From: Carallia brachiata | Taxonomy: Eukaryota > Streptophyta > Magnoliopsida > Malpighiales > Rhizophoraceae | Length of the DNA: 64,000 bases | Assembly: GCA_021464245.1 (NCBI GenBank) | Contig: JADCRB010000156.1 | Location: forward strand, 1-64,000 | Direction: 5' to 3' | Shown here: piece by piece, positions 10,807 to 22,985 of the stretch | How the letters are laid out: every line of letters begins with the position of its first letter | Numbering within the stretch: position 1 is the first letter of the stretch | Translations under genes and position numbers: made by a program | Notes under the pieces: model-generated | Databases searched by the model: none | The model's input: only the letters and a program-made list of their open reading frames with translations | Told to the model about the DNA's origin: nothing

Positions 10807-12283
10807 TCAGGAAACCAATGTTGGGTTTAGGACGGCTCCAACGAAGAAAACAACCCCAGAATTCTCTTCCTTGATTGTGAACATGAACGGATGGTCAGCT
10901 ACAAAGGTTGGAGGTTTCAATCTGCTTCTTAACATGAATATTGGAGCTGTGCTGGCTGCAGCTTCGGTTCCCTCCTCATTTACTTCAATGAAGGACTTGT
11001 GGAACATTTCTGACAGGACAGGAGATAGCGGAGAATCCACCATCTCCGTTAACTCCCCAACATCCTGGAAAGGAAGTTCCAGTCCCAGCTCCTTCATGGT
11101 ACTTGAGGCTTCAAAGCCAAAAGAAAACTTGAACCTTGGAATCCAAATATAATGAAGATCCTCTTGCCCAAACTTTATGTCTCCATGTAATGCTGTGCAA
11201 TTGGATTTGAGAATCTCCACCAGATTTTCCAAGCCATCTCTTGCATCAGGGAGAAATAAATACATGGAAAATCGTCTCTCGTCTTGGCCGCTTTGGTAGG
11301 GCATCTTGAGAACTTTATAACCATCGTAGGATCCATAAAAGTTTTTTTCATGCCTTTTGACAGGCATGAAAGGAACTTGAACAGCCTGACCATCAAGAAG
11401 GTAGAAGTCTCTGATTTCAGTTTTGTATGCATCAAATTTCTATCCCATTCCCCTTTGAAGTACAGTGCATTTGCAAGGACAAGGGCTGTGTCTTTGCCTA
11501 GACACCCATGTGGGAGGAGGTCTTTGATAAGTCCTTTCGTTGCATTTTCTGCCCATGAATTGACTTCAGACACCACTTGATTAGCCTTCAAAGGATATCA
11601 AAGCCTCATATATGAGTTCTCATAGCAAGTCAAGTACAAACAGGTCAAAAAGTGCGTTATTGAAACTTCAGATTAGAGATCAATTCTGGCGTAGCAAGTT
11701 GTCAAATTGGTATGTAAGTCATTTTCTTCTCTTCCATTTAAATACTAATTCGACCTTATTTGCAGTTTGATGAATTTAAGCAATGATAAATAATTTAGAA
11801 TTAGAAACATCACCTTGTTCACAAATCAACCGATTTGGTTGTGGCACCATACACATCCTCCACGACCTCCTTAAAAGAAGTCTTCAAATGGAATCTTTGA
11901 TCGATCCACGCACTATTGAGGAATGATACAGTTGGACCTCCCTTGCCATCATTTACTTGTGAAAATGCCAACTGAACGACCTTTGAAGCCAGAGAGTTTA
12001 GCTCGTCGACATTTTTTAATCCAAGAAAGAAGAGCAGCTCTTCTAAAGTAGACCCTTTTGAGCCCACAGCAATAAGGCTTAACATGGAATGAAATGAAAG
12101 AGGAGAGAACACAAAATTTGACCCTTTTTGGGCCTGTTTTTGCAGAACATGGACTGCCATTTGTAAACAGAAACTGGTGTTGAAACTGCCTGAGACTATT
12201 TCTTCTGGACACTCCATTGTAGCTGTCAATGTAGCAGAGGTCAATTGTTGTTCTACTTTCTTTGACACCCTTTTTATATCCAT
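10807..12283 (-). pseudogene. Plant serpin gene with two one-base deletions
   Basis: Two exons encode a plant clade serpin, an irreversible suicide inhibitor of serine or cysteine proteases. Exon 1 (12283-11814) holds NFVFSPLSFHSMLSLIAVGS and LNSAWIDQ; exon 2 (11585-10807) holds [40 protein letters not shown] and the carboxyl FVADHPFMF. The reactive loop reads [18 protein letters not shown], and counting from the hinge Gly (P15) places Leu-Arg at P2-P1 and Ser at P1', which is the usual trypsin-like or metacaspase-like specificity of LR serpins. The frame breaks twice: near 11823-11825 (an AAA that should be longer to read through a TGA) and near 11437-11439 (TTT after FKGEWDR). Both are single-base losses, so this is either a recent pseudogene or a gene with sequence errors. 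The intron has GTGATG and TTGAAG borders. Confidence 0.85.
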
Positions 12284-13246
12284 GTGCCATAATAACTCTG
12301 ATCACACGGTGCTCTGAATAAGACATCATTTGTTTCTCTTGACGGTAAGTATAATGAAGATAATCTTGACAATAACGACTTCTTGAATAACAGAAAACGC
12401 GAGGAAAGTCGGAGCATTGAGAATTTACAGCAACCAATAATTAATTATTTATCATATAATGTCTTTTTTTTTTTTTATAAAAAGCATATAATAAAGTGAG
12501 ACAAAGACTATAGATTATGGTCAGTTGGGACAATAATTTATGAGTTGCAAACTAGTCGGCTGTAGCCAAATTCTTATATGTTCAATTTCAGTTTGTCTAA
12601 TAAATTAGGCTAGAATTGAGTTTTGATACTAGCATTGTTTGTTTAATAAATCAAGTAAAGCCGAGCCTAAGTTATTTGAAATAATAATAATTTAATAAAC
12701 AAACTTTAACAAGTGATTTTATTGAGCCGAACTCGTGTGCTCTTCATGAAAAACTGATTAATTTTATAATATTAATATAAATAATTAAAACTATAACTAT
12801 ATGTTGTTGTAAGAAGAATTCAAATGACAAAAATGTCACCTCTCAAAAAATTAATCAATTAAACGATACAATGTTTAATTTGAGTATACAATAAAAAATA
12901 TATAACTATGATTTATAAATGATCTAACCAAATGTACCCTAATATACTAAACGAATTTCTTAACGGATTTACAATTGAATTTTACTACATTGAACAATGA
13001 AACCCTGTCATCATTCATGTTGCACTCATAAACAAGTTTCAAAATTAATTTTTAGTGTCACATCTTTATAGAACTGGATAAAAACAAATCACACTCTTAT
13101 GAATAATATGCATCACAAGAAGTATATATATGTTGAGAAAGAAGATATTCAAAACTTGAGTTTATAAAATATTTGTACCTCATTTTTTTTTCTAAATTAA
13201 TCAAATTTTTTTTTATCTTTAAATTTTAAAACAAGTAAGAGCAAAA
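12284..13246. other. AT-rich intergenic DNA
   Basis: Upstream of the serpin and up to the LINE insertion. It has only AT-rich sequence and a T run at about 12464-12475; no gene seen. Confidence 0.5.
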
Positions 13247-16220
13247 TTTTTGTCGAACTGATGAATTCGCCACTGAATTTTTGTCTTATTTTCAGGATCT
13301 TTTCTGCTCCCAAGGTGCTGGTGACCTCAACCCGGTGCTTAGTGCCATTGTGCCGAAAGTCACTGATGCGATGAATGCGGAATTAAGCCGACCTTTCACC
13401 GGGCAAGATGTCTTGGAAGCTCTCCATCAAATGCACCCATTAAAGGCCCCTAGTCCAGACGGAATGTCAGCTCTCTTTTTTCAATCCTGTTGGCATATTG
13501 TTGGGCATGATGTGACACAAACAGTGCTAGAAATTCTAAATAATGGTGGTGATCCATCATCTATCAATCATACGCACATTTGTTTGATCCCTAAGGTGGC
13601 GAACCCAGAGTCATGCAAAGATTTCAGACCCATCAGCTTGTGCAACGTGGTCTTCAAATTGCTCACCAAAGTACTAGCTAACAGACTAAAGCCTCTCTTA
13701 ACTCATGTGGTATCAGACAATCAGAGTGCATTTATTCCTAACCGCCTTATCACTGATAATGCTTTGGTGGCTTTTGAAATTTTTCATAGCATGAAACACA
13801 GGTACAAGGGCAATACTGGTACAATGGCTCTCAAGCTTGATATGAGTAAGGTGTATGATCGAGTGGAATGGTTATACCTGGAGCAGGCTATGTTGAGGCT
13901 GGGCTTTGCAGATAACTGGGTACAGCTAATGATGCGGTGTGTTCGCACAGTCTCTTACTCTGTGATGACTAACTTTGTACATGGTCCTGTGTTCTATCCA
14001 TCTCGAGGCCTGCGACAGGGAGACCCTTTATCGCCATACTTATTCCTCCTGTGTACAGAAGGCTTTTCGGCCTTATTGAGTTCAGCTGCCCACACTGAAG
14101 CATCAGTGGAGTCTGCATCTGCCGTCGAGCCCCAATAGTCACTCATCTGTTTTTTGCAGATGACAGTTTGATCTTTTCAGCTGCAAAGGTACAAGAATGC
14201 CAAAAAGTAAAGGATATTCTTTCCCAGTAAGAAAATGCCTCTGGTCAAAAAATCAACCTGGAAAAGACGGAGCTCTCTTTTAGCCGAAATGTTCGTATCA
14301 CAGATAAGAATGCTATCGAAGACTGCTTAGGTGTTAAGGTTGTAGAGCGTCCGCACAAATATCTGGGACTTCCGATGACTGTTGGCTGTTCAAAAAAGAA
14401 GACCTTCGATTTACTCTTGGACCGTATCAGGAAAAAGCTGAATGGTTGGAATGAAAAAATGCTGTCTAGAGCCGAGAAAGAAGTGTTGATCAAAGCTGTG
14501 GTACAGGCAATTCCGACTTACTTTATGAGTTGTTTTTATTGCCAAAAAATTTCTGCGATGAAGTTGCTAAGCTGGTTAACCGGTTTTGGTGGGGCAGTAA
14601 GGAGGGCAGAAATAAGATTCATTGGGCCTCGTGGGATTGTTTAGCTCGAGCAAAAGGAATGGTGGGCTGGGCTTCAGAGATTTTTATTCTTTCAATCTGG
14701 TCATGCTCGGTAAGCAGGTATGGAGATTACTCACTATTACAGACTCTTTGTTGGCTAGGATTTACAAAGCTCGCTATTTCCCCAAGGATAGTCTTCTGGA
14801 TGCAAAGTTGGGTTATAATCCTAGTTATGCATGGAGAAGTATTTGTGAATCTAGAACTCTGGTCCGTCGTGGCATACGATGGAGAGTGGGTGATGGCAAA
14901 GATATTGATATATGGGGCGACCCATGGCTCCCCAACCAAAATGGTTTCAAATTTCTCACCTCGACTGCCATTACTTGACACCACTGTTGCCGCTCTAATT
15001 GATCAGGATACAGGGAGATGGTGTGAGAGCCTAGTGCGCCATTTTTTCATGCCTGATGAATGCGCCCAAATCCTGTCATTGCCGCTGAGCCTGAGAAGGG
15101 TGGCAAACAAATTGGTGTGGCACTATGATATCACAGGTAGATACACGGTTCGGAGTGCGTATAGACTGGCCAAGGACTCCGAAGGATATACAGGTCCAGA
15201 AGTTGGCTCCTCATCAACGGCTTTTACAAGGAAATGGAATCATATATGGAGACTGACTATTCCGGATAAGATCAAACACTTCCTTTGGCGCGCGTCCAAA
15301 GAATTTTTACCAACGACAGCAAATTTAGAACGGAAAGGAGTGCCTATAGATCCGACATGCCAGCGGTGTGGAATGGGGCGAGAAACTACTATGCATGCCT
15401 TGCTCTATTGTCAATGGGAAGGAGCTTGGTTCATGAGCCCCCTTGGATTAAGAGCTCAAGCGTTTCAGCAGGATAAATTCCAAGACTGGTTCGAAACAAT
15501 AGCCCTTCAGATGGACGGTGATTCAATTGAGCCGATGGCCATGATAGCCTGGGCAATTTGGCAAGCTCGCAATTCCTTTATTATGGAAGGAAAGACCGGT
15601 GATCAAGAGAGTGTATTACATTTAGCCCTGCGATTTCATGAGGATTTCAAGAGAGCCTCAATAAGGACACAGGAAACAGAGGTGCGGCAAATCCAAGTAG
15701 GCTGGCAACCACCTCCAGCTGATCATGTGAAGATCAACACCGATGTGGCTACTGGGGTGGGCAGGTTGGCCTGGGCATGGTTTTTCGCTACCCAAATAAT
15801 GAGCCACTAATGGTCATTGGGGAGGGGCTAAAGTGCACATGGGACCCGGAAATTGCAGAGGCCGCAGCCATCAGGACCGCACTTCAACAGGCTGTGGAAA
15901 GCGGCTTACAAAAGATTATTGTTGAATCTAATTGCCTTACTGTGGTCAATGGGATAAAGTCAAGCCATCCAGCAAACAATTTAGTGGGCCTTCTCATTGA
16001 AGACATCAAATTCCTTTCTTCCAATTTTGTGATCTGTGCTTTCCAACACACTAAAAGACAGTACAATGGCGCTGCTCATGCTGTGGCGAAAATTTCACTT
16101 GCACGTGAGGGTGTCTTGCGGTGTAACAGAGCCATCCATGGCTCTATTTTTTATATTATTTTATCTGATGTAAAGACCAACAATTATCAATGATATCATA
16201 ATCCCTTTCTTCTCAAAAAA
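13247..16220 (+). mobile_element. 5'-truncated LINE (non-LTR retrotransposon)
   Basis: The plus strand encodes the second open frame of a plant L1-type LINE from the reverse transcriptase onward. Visible are LKAPSPDGM, DFRPISLCN, FIPNRLITDNAL, GLRQGDPLSPYLF and FFADDSLIF (the catalytic ADD) at about 14150-14176. A zf-RVT zinc-knuckle region (HFLWRA and CQRCGMG) and an RNase H domain (INTDVATG, IIVESNCLTVV, HAVAK) follow. The endonuclease and first frame are missing. The frame is broken near 14098, by TAA at 14228-14230 in place of a Tyr codon, near 14520-14570 and near 15780. The end is a short A run at 16215-16220. Flanks AAGAGCAAAATT (13238-13249) and AAGAGTAAAATT (16219-16230) differ at one base and are a likely target-site duplication. 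Confidence 0.9.
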
Positions 16221-16429
16221 GAGTAAAATTATTTTTTAGTGGGGGCCTAATATGATTTTGGCGAGAAAACTTAGAAAGTTTCATCCTAATTACTAATTGT
16301 TTGCAAATTCTACTGGGGGCACTTACCCCCACTGGACTCTATGTGGCTCCGCCAATGAGTTGGTGTGTATATAACACCAAAAATCATCACGATCAAGTGA
16401 TTTTAGCATCACTTTTAACTACCTGTAAA
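16221..16429. other. No recognised feature
   Basis: Short stretch between the LINE end and the next repeat block. No domain recognised. Confidence 0.4.
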
Positions 16430-18010
16430 TTTTTTCCCCTCAATATCCTATCAATTACGATTTTACAAGATCATTGCTATAATCACAACACCTACCATAG
16501 GAGATGGAGGGTAGGAAAAATGACAAACTGGTAACAGAATGATGATGCAAAAATTCATAACTGTGACTGCAGGCCTTAAGAAAAAAATGGTTATTTAAAA
16601 ACAATTGTAAACAACTAAGAAATAAAAACACAAGCCTAATAGTATGACCGCTATGTGAGAAGGAAAAATATTCTTAAATGGAATCAAATAGACCAAGAGC
16701 ATAACAATCAGAAGAAAGGACTTAAATTGTGAAGAAGATCATCCACACCAGAATCGATTATCGTACAACTTCCTATACAGAACAAAACAAAATAGAGACC
16801 TAGAACATGTAAAATACAGAAGAACACAAAAGAAAGTGCAGAAATATGAAAACATACAACACTTGCTAAAGCAAATGCATCAAATCCAAGAATAAATGCA
16901 TGAATTTCCTACAGAAAGATAACGGCAGAATCATTTTTAGATAAAGGAAAAGGATCGATGCGACAACACGTTTTCTGCCAAAAAAACAAAAAATATATAT
17001 ATATATTAGCAGCTTAGCATAGAGAGAAACGTGAATCGTAAACCAAAAGGGATGACAAAAATTATGCACCTCTTTTTTTTTTTAGTCATTTAATGATTCA
17101 AAATCCATCCATAAATGCAGACACCAATACAACATGCAAGATTGCTAAAAAGAAATCAATGCATATAAACTTTAAGCATCTCAATAGCACCTATTTCAAA
17201 GGAAGCTTTAATTTGCATCTGCCAATATTTTATGCTATTTCATTGTTGCTTCAGTCACAGAAGTTAAATTAACAGTGAAACTATATGCACAAAAACTAAA
17301 GTTGCAGAAATTCCCCACTTGAAGAGGCCTCACATCAATTGAACAGAAAGGAAAACATGGCCCTCCGGCAAACCACAAATAATTATAGCATCATATCCAA
17401 CTTCCTCTAAATTATTTCTCCTCAATATCCTGTCAATTACTATTTTCCAAGATCATTACTAAATTCATAAGACTTGCCATAGAAGATGGAAAGTAGGAAA
17501 AATGACAAAAGAGTAACAAGCCAAAGACACAATAATTCATATCTGTGATTTCAATCCTTAAGGAAAAAATGGTTCTTCAGAATCAAGTGCAAACAACCCA
17601 AAAATAAAACAAAAACCTGATAGTATGACCCCTACATAAGAAGGAAAATGTTAAATGGAATCAAACTTTCTGAGAGCTTAACAATCACAAAAAAAGGAAT
17701 TAAACCTGAAGAAAACCAAACTGAGAAAGATCATCCAACCAGAATCGATCGTTAGTGCACAGTGCCTATACATAAGAAAACAAAACAGAAAAAGAAAACA
17801 TTTAAAAATGCGGAAGAACACGAGATTCATAAAGAAAGTACACTTACAATACATGGCAAAGCAAATGCAAGCATATCCAGGAATAAATGAAGGAATTCCC
17901 TACAGATAGATAACAGCAGAATCATTATGTATATAAAGGAAAAGATCAAAGCGACTGCACCGCCTTCCTTCAAAAATTGTTAGCAGCTCAACATATAGAA
18001 AAACATAAAT
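16430..18010 (-). repeat. Pair of direct repeats of about 600 bp
   Basis: A unit at about 16430-17060 is repeated in the same direction at about 17400-18010. Shared words include CCTCAATATCCT with TCAATTAC, AGGAAAAATGACAAA, and AGATAACGGCAGAATCATT / AGATAACAGCAGAATCATT. Divergence is perhaps 20 percent, so the duplication is old. The sequence is AT-rich and has no clear exon; it probably belongs to intron or 3' parts of the unnamed minus-strand gene family spread through 16-30 kb. Confidence 0.7.
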
Positions 18011-18049
18011 CTTGAATCAATAAGGATGACATGATGAACCAGGGTATCC

Positions 18050-18265
18050 TTCCTTAAAAAAAATTAGAATTTGGACAAATAAACAAAGGAAAAAGAAAAT
18101 AAAGAAAAATAGAAAGAGAAGCTAATTACGAAAAAAGAATTGGGAACGGATAAGAATTAGTGATTAACTACAACCTCTGTTCTCAGCCCATAGGAGAAGA
18201 GCACAGCTACTGTCAAGAAAGATAACAAGAGGTTAGCAGAGGAATTGGAGATTCAAAAAGAAAGA
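18050..18265 (-). repeat. Repeat block with possible exon (copy 1)
   Basis: This is a copy of the blocks at 22030-22430 and 25640-26080. In reverse complement a small conserved open segment gives CALLLWAENRGCS. It is preceded by TTTCTTGACAG, which may be an acceptor, and followed by a stop. The three copies keep Cys-Ala-Leu-Leu-Leu-Trp-Ala-Glu-Asn, which hints at a real exon. No family recognised. Confidence 0.5.
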
Positions 18266-18403
18266 AACTAGGTAGAAAATAAAAACATAAATAACAGATT
18301 GGATAGATTTTTCAAACTAAAAAGGAAAAAAAAAAAAAAACAGAGAAAAAGTAAAGGAAACGCTGGGAAACAAAAAAAGAGTTTCTGTTAGGATACGAGG
18401 AGA

Positions 18404-18607
18404 GAGACAGAGAAAGGGGTGTTTGTTTAAATTAAGCTATAAACAAAAAAAAATCTATAAAGAATCATAAAGAAGAAAACAGGTAAACAGACAAAAGAAC
18501 AAAAAAAAAAAAACTTAAACAAAATCCGAGAATTAATTAGAGGGCATAATGGAAAGCTACTGGGTTGATCTGAGACAGAGAAAGGGGTGTTTGTTTAAAT
18601 TAAGCTA
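18404..18607. repeat. 36-bp perfect direct repeats around a leader fragment
   Basis: The 36-bp word starting GAGACAGAGAAAGGGGTGTT and ending AATTAAGCTA occurs at 18404-18439 and again at 18572-18607. Between them is a shortened copy of the leader block also seen at 8.6, 20.8 and 26.4 kb. The arrangement is a local tandem duplication or the scar of an insertion and deletion. Confidence 0.75.
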
Positions 18608-19489
18608 GTTTTAGTAGCTCTAGTTGACCAAACACAAAAAGGAAAGCAGCAAGTGCCAACATGTGAGTCCATATCGAAAGAAGAATGCAGCATATAATTG
18701 GATCCTACCACCTCTATGTCCACCCGCTCTCTCCCCCCTCCCCCCCCCCAATGCCATACACATTTAAACTGTTGCATTGACTGGACCATCAGCCTTAGGA
18801 GAAAATAAACAGAGTTCACTACCCAACTCATCAAGCATGCTTTTGTATAGAATGTCAGGCAGAAATCGGATGAGACAAAGATTCTCAAAACTAACACCAA
18901 AGTAAGATAGTTCACGACAAGCAAAACTGTAATTTACCTCAAGTGTAAAGAAAAGAAAACGGATAAAGAAAAGAGATATAGGCACCATAACAGACCAGAT
19001 TGTATTTGTATACTTGATTACAGGAAAAAGGTAAAATTTTTAGTTAGAAAATAATGTATTGTGTGCAAACAGTGCTCATCATATAATAAGATTTCATGAT
19101 TTAACATCTGACATTACAAGTAGAAGTATCTAAAAACTTGTATGAAACAATCCAACTATCTAAGTAAAACAGTAAAGCCACACATTTAAATCCAAACCCA
19201 GAAAAAACTTGTCCAACACAAATATACAGGACACCTCCCTATGTATACACTTTTGAATTTTGATTCTCTTAATATTAAAATTTTTTCATTCCTTGAAAAA
19301 CAATTATAACAGACCCAGATTCTCTAACTATCTGTGTATACCCTTTAGAAGTCTAACAAGGCAGATACCCACTTATGACACAACCCAATTCTTCTTAACC
19401 TAAGGTCAAAGTCCTAAAAAAATGGAAGGATTTAACTAGTTATTAAGAGCCTAAAATAAATGACTCCGGTGAATAGTTGGTGATCCAAT
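18608..19489. other. No recognised gene
   Basis: AT-rich sequence with a C run at 18730-18750. A few frames are open on the minus strand (for example 18595-18924) but without domain features. Confidence 0.4.
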
Positions 19490-20090
19490 ATCAATATCTT
19501 TAATGCACTGATTGAATTTTATCATTCTAAGGCTTGTGGGGCTGCTCTGGCTTTTAGGGGTCAAGTTACTAACCATCATGAGAGAAGGCTGAGATTTTCC
19601 TAACCATCAGCATGGGCATACTGGATCTTGATGTTAAACTAGATGCTTTGTGTTTAATGATAAATATGTTAATTGTCAAATCAGTTTTGAACATCATCTT
19701 CAGTTCCTGCATGCGTAATCTGCACGATTAACTAGGAAGACAAAGTACAAGGGGAAATCTAGGGTATTTTCACAGTAAAAGAAGAAACAGAACCAAAAAA
19801 ATAAATTAAAAGTAAAATTTTCACAGTATTCAGCGCCACTTTTTCTCTTCCACTTACTTGAGCAGGCAAGAACTCCTTGCTGGTCCTTCTGCCATTTTAG
19901 AACCGATGTGACCGTTTCAACGTGATTGTTATTTTTGAAACACAGAACAAAGAAACACAATACTTTGCAAAGATTAAGAAGAAGAGAGACACATTGGGTT
20001 TTGGTGGGGGTGTAATTCTCAATCTCTTTTTGAACGGCACCATCAATGCGACCGTACGTGCATCCTATGAGACAGAAAGATGTCATAAAA
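19490..20090 (-). pseudogene. Leader and first exons of unnamed gene family (copy A)
   Basis: This stretch is a diverged duplicate of 29160-30080. In reverse complement it begins with an untranslated leader (CCCAATGTGTCTCTCTTCTT), followed by a segment that reads QQGVLACSSKWKRKSGAEY, matching LQGVLPSASKRKGEGGGAEY in the other copy. The lower-coordinate part (19490-19800) matches 29160-29470, with the words GGCTTGTGGGGCTGCTC and AAGGCTGAGATTTTCCT. No domain is recognised. Different frame breaks in the two copies suggest that at least one is dead. Confidence 0.5.
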
Positions 20091-20439
20091 TTAGAAGCAA
20101 AAAATTTTTAAAAAAAATACAATCAAATACATGAACCATTACCAAGAATTCGATGGTTCTTTGACTCCTTGATGCCAGAAATCTGACCTTCTCACTAAAA
20201 TCTCAAGATCGTTGATTGTTTGATTGATTCTTGAAAATCAAAAGTAATAAAATTTACCAAGAAAGAAGGTTTTAAAAAAAACCTGTATCATGAAAATCAG
20301 TGTTACCATGGCAACCTCTGAACCTGCGCAGAAATTCTTCCCTTTGCTGTGCCTCAGCAGGACTCTTGTACTGGCTGTCGCTTTCGCCTTGCTAAGAGAA
20401 GCAGCCACAATTATGGGGTCAGGGAAGCAGGCACAAGCA

Positions 20440-21200
20440 ACGAATCTAAACACCTCTTCTCTAATATCTGGTATAATGGAACTACCCTGAACATCAGTCC
20501 CAATTTTTCAAGTGCCAGCCTTTGCAGTGCCATCTCATCCCTGTTTGGCTCCAGCCTCAAAACTTTGTAAACCCCATTCTCTTCTTCACAACTGAAACAT
20601 CCTCTTCCCAAAAAAACACAAAAGACAACAGAGGACAAACGTTAGAACATAGACAACAAAGAAAAAGGCTTCACATGCACAGAATATGCATAGAGAACTA
20701 TCCAAGAAAATCTCCCCCCGCAGTGAGACGCTGCCGAAAACCGCCGCCAGCCCATGGGTCTTCAAGACCCAGCGCCTTACGAATGTAGTTTCCGTTATGG
20801 AAAAAAAAAAAAAACAAGAAAGAATTATCAGTAGACGAAAAAAAATTTCTATGAAGAATCAGAAAAAAGAAAACAAGTAAACAGTAGAAGGAAAGAATTG
20901 TAAACAAAATCCGAAAATTACCATTAGATAAAATGGGTATGACGAGCGCGGAATCTTGGTGATATTATTTGGGGGTGATTTCTTTTAAGGGGAATTGACT
21001 GCAACAACAATTAAAGAAAAGGAAGAAAGAAGATACTGTAAAAGAGAGCATCGATCTTGCAGAAAGAAACTGGCCACGACCCACGGAGGAGATTAGACGG
21101 AGAGAGAGAGAGAGAGGAGGGCGGAGGAGAGAAGGGAAATAGAGGGCAAATGGAAGTATGGAACGCTACCGAGTTGATCTGAGGAAAATGAAATAGACGG
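20440..21200 (-). pseudogene. Unnamed gene family, leader plus two possible exons (copy B)
   Basis: Reading the minus strand, the leader block (21200-20790) has CTTGGTGATATTATTTGGGG on the reverse and a donor-like AATG|GTAATT. Then comes a segment that gives RRWVLKTHG or, in another frame, KALGLEDPWAGGG (about 20800-20700), and then LRLEPNRDEMALQRLALEKL (about 20590-20510). The LKTHG and ALGLEDPWA words recur at 26340-26410, and the EPNR word recurs in decayed form at 21640-21690 and 27010-27065. I do not recognise the protein. The repetition of leader and exon at several places shows a tandemly duplicated gene. Confidence 0.45.
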
Positions 21201-22029
21201 TGTTTTTTTTTTAGAAAAAATTGTTTCGATAAAGAACTCGAATGCAATTAGTTGAATTTAATTTATACCTAATTATATTCAACATGTAATAATAGAAAAA
21301 AAAAAATTATCATTTATTTACACACTAAATACAACTGATTACACATTAAATCTGATCAATTTTTTCGAGCTCATTTTTATTCATAAATATATTTTTTTTT
21401 CCTTTTTTTTATATAGCCGTTAGGTAACTTAATTAACTTATTTTAAAATTAAAATAAAATAATATAGGAATCCGCACGGTGGGGGATAACCTTCAAGAAC
21501 GCGGTTTTGTATTATTAGTTATATGTTTGAAAATTGAAAGGCAAATAAAATCAGAAAAACAAATAATTAAAAATTGGCAATCATCTATATGGTAGAAGGA
21601 TTAGCTCATTGTCCTTCAGGGGATCCAACCCAATTAGTTTGTAAGTGTCAGCCTTTGCAGTGTTCATCTCCTCCCCCTCTGTTTGGGAAGATAACAGAGA
21701 ACTGATCTGACCATAATTTCACATAATGGAAACACCAGTCAATCATTAAGCATTCTCAAGTAGCAATGGAGTTGAGAAGAATCATTAAACTATAGCTAAG
21801 CTGGGGAGAAGATAAATTTGTGTGCAAGTATAGGGACAAAGTATGTATATGGGAATCAGAATAATTACAGCCTTAAATTTTGATCAATTTTGCGAAAATG
21901 GGCTCTATGTAGCTGTAGTTGTGAATTCAAAAAAAAAAAAAAACAATGCAAATTAAATTATAGTAAAATACCAAACAATTGAAAGATATGAATTACTGAT
22001 ATGAAAATGGGAATTGGAATAAGATCACC
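21201..22029. other. AT-rich spacer with promoter-like repeat remnants
   Basis: The segment at about 21480-21600 resembles 26840-26960 and 9110-9220 (words GCGGTTTTGT or GCGGTCTCGT, then TATGTTTGAAAATTGAAA). It lies directly upstream of the leader blocks on the minus strand and may be a shared promoter region. No gene seen. Confidence 0.5.
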
Positions 22030-22430
22030 TTAATCCATTCAATTAGCCTTCAAGAAAGTCAGAAAAAAACTCATGCCGCCCATCTGGCTGAGACAAATAA
22101 AGTAGGATTAGCGCAATTTCACATAACAAGAATTGGTAATGAAAATATCTACCCAAAAACAAGAAGAATAGAATTTGGACAAATAAACAAAGGAAACAAA
22201 AAAAGAAAAAAAAGAAAGAGAAGCCGAGATTGAACAATAAAGCAATACTAGTAACTAATAATACAAAAACAATTGGAAACGGATAAGAATTAGTGGTTAA
22301 CTAGAACCTTTGTTCTCAGCCCATAGGAGAAGCGCACAATTACTGTCAAGAAAGATGATAAGAGGTTACTGGAAGAATTGGAGATTCAAAAAAAGAACGA
22401 AAATAGGTAGAAAATAGAAACACAAATAGA
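22030..22430 (-). repeat. Repeat block with possible exons (copy 2)
   Basis: Close relative of 25640-26080. In reverse complement there is a segment LLYLSQPDGRHEFFSDFLEG (about 22110-22045) followed by an AAG|GTGATC donor-like site, and a segment with CALLLWAENK (about 22350-22305). In the other copy the first segment reads LLYLSQPDGRYVSFSGFLEG. Family unknown. Confidence 0.5.
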
Positions 22431-22829
22431 AGATATGTCTGTGTCAAAGTGAAAAACACAGTTTGTGTCTAATAAATAAAATAGGTAGAAAACAGAAAAT
22501 AGTTAAGACATTTTGGCCAGTAATGTCAAAAGTAATTTCAAATAACATGTCTGTGTCAGGATAAGCATTTTGTTTTGGGCAACCAGCAAGATAAGAGAAA
22601 AAACTATATGTAGTGCTAACTGGGTTAGATGTGAATTTCTTAGTGCAATTCCTTTCATAGCTTAAAGTGCACCAACTTCACGCAGAGCATTAATAGATAT
22701 ATGTACCATCAGCTCAGAATAGGGAAGCATGCCTTTATATTTTATATGAGAGACAGATTCACAAATAAAGCATATAAGAAACATTTTCCTTAAGGGAATA
22801 AGTCCTACATCAATTAAGTTCAATACTTA
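22431..22829. other. No recognised feature
   Basis: AT-rich DNA with repeated TGTCTGTGTCA words at about 22435 and 22545. No gene. Confidence 0.4.
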
Positions 22830-22985
22830 CACGCTCAATGGTGATGTCTATGAGCCTCTTCAATTGGAAGCTTGAGCTTTTTTTATCAGACCAAAGTAAC
22901 TCATGAAGTTCACACATATACAGAGACTCATTCCATCCAAAACACACTACCCTCAATTGATCTACCCCTACAGATATGGAACCAT
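22830..22985 (-). pseudogene. Possible exon of unnamed gene
   Basis: In reverse complement a codon-like stretch reads GSISVGVDQLRVVCFGWNES, then LYMCELHELLWSDKK and LKRLIDITIER, ending at a good donor (GT|GTAAGT at about 22832). Upstream the frame meets a TAG within about 10 codons, and no acceptor is clear. Composition looks coding but I cannot name a family. Confidence 0.4.

Noticed and set aside
10871..11580. Plus-strand open frames of 93 and 98 codons
   Set aside because: They are shadows of the serpin exon on the minus strand.
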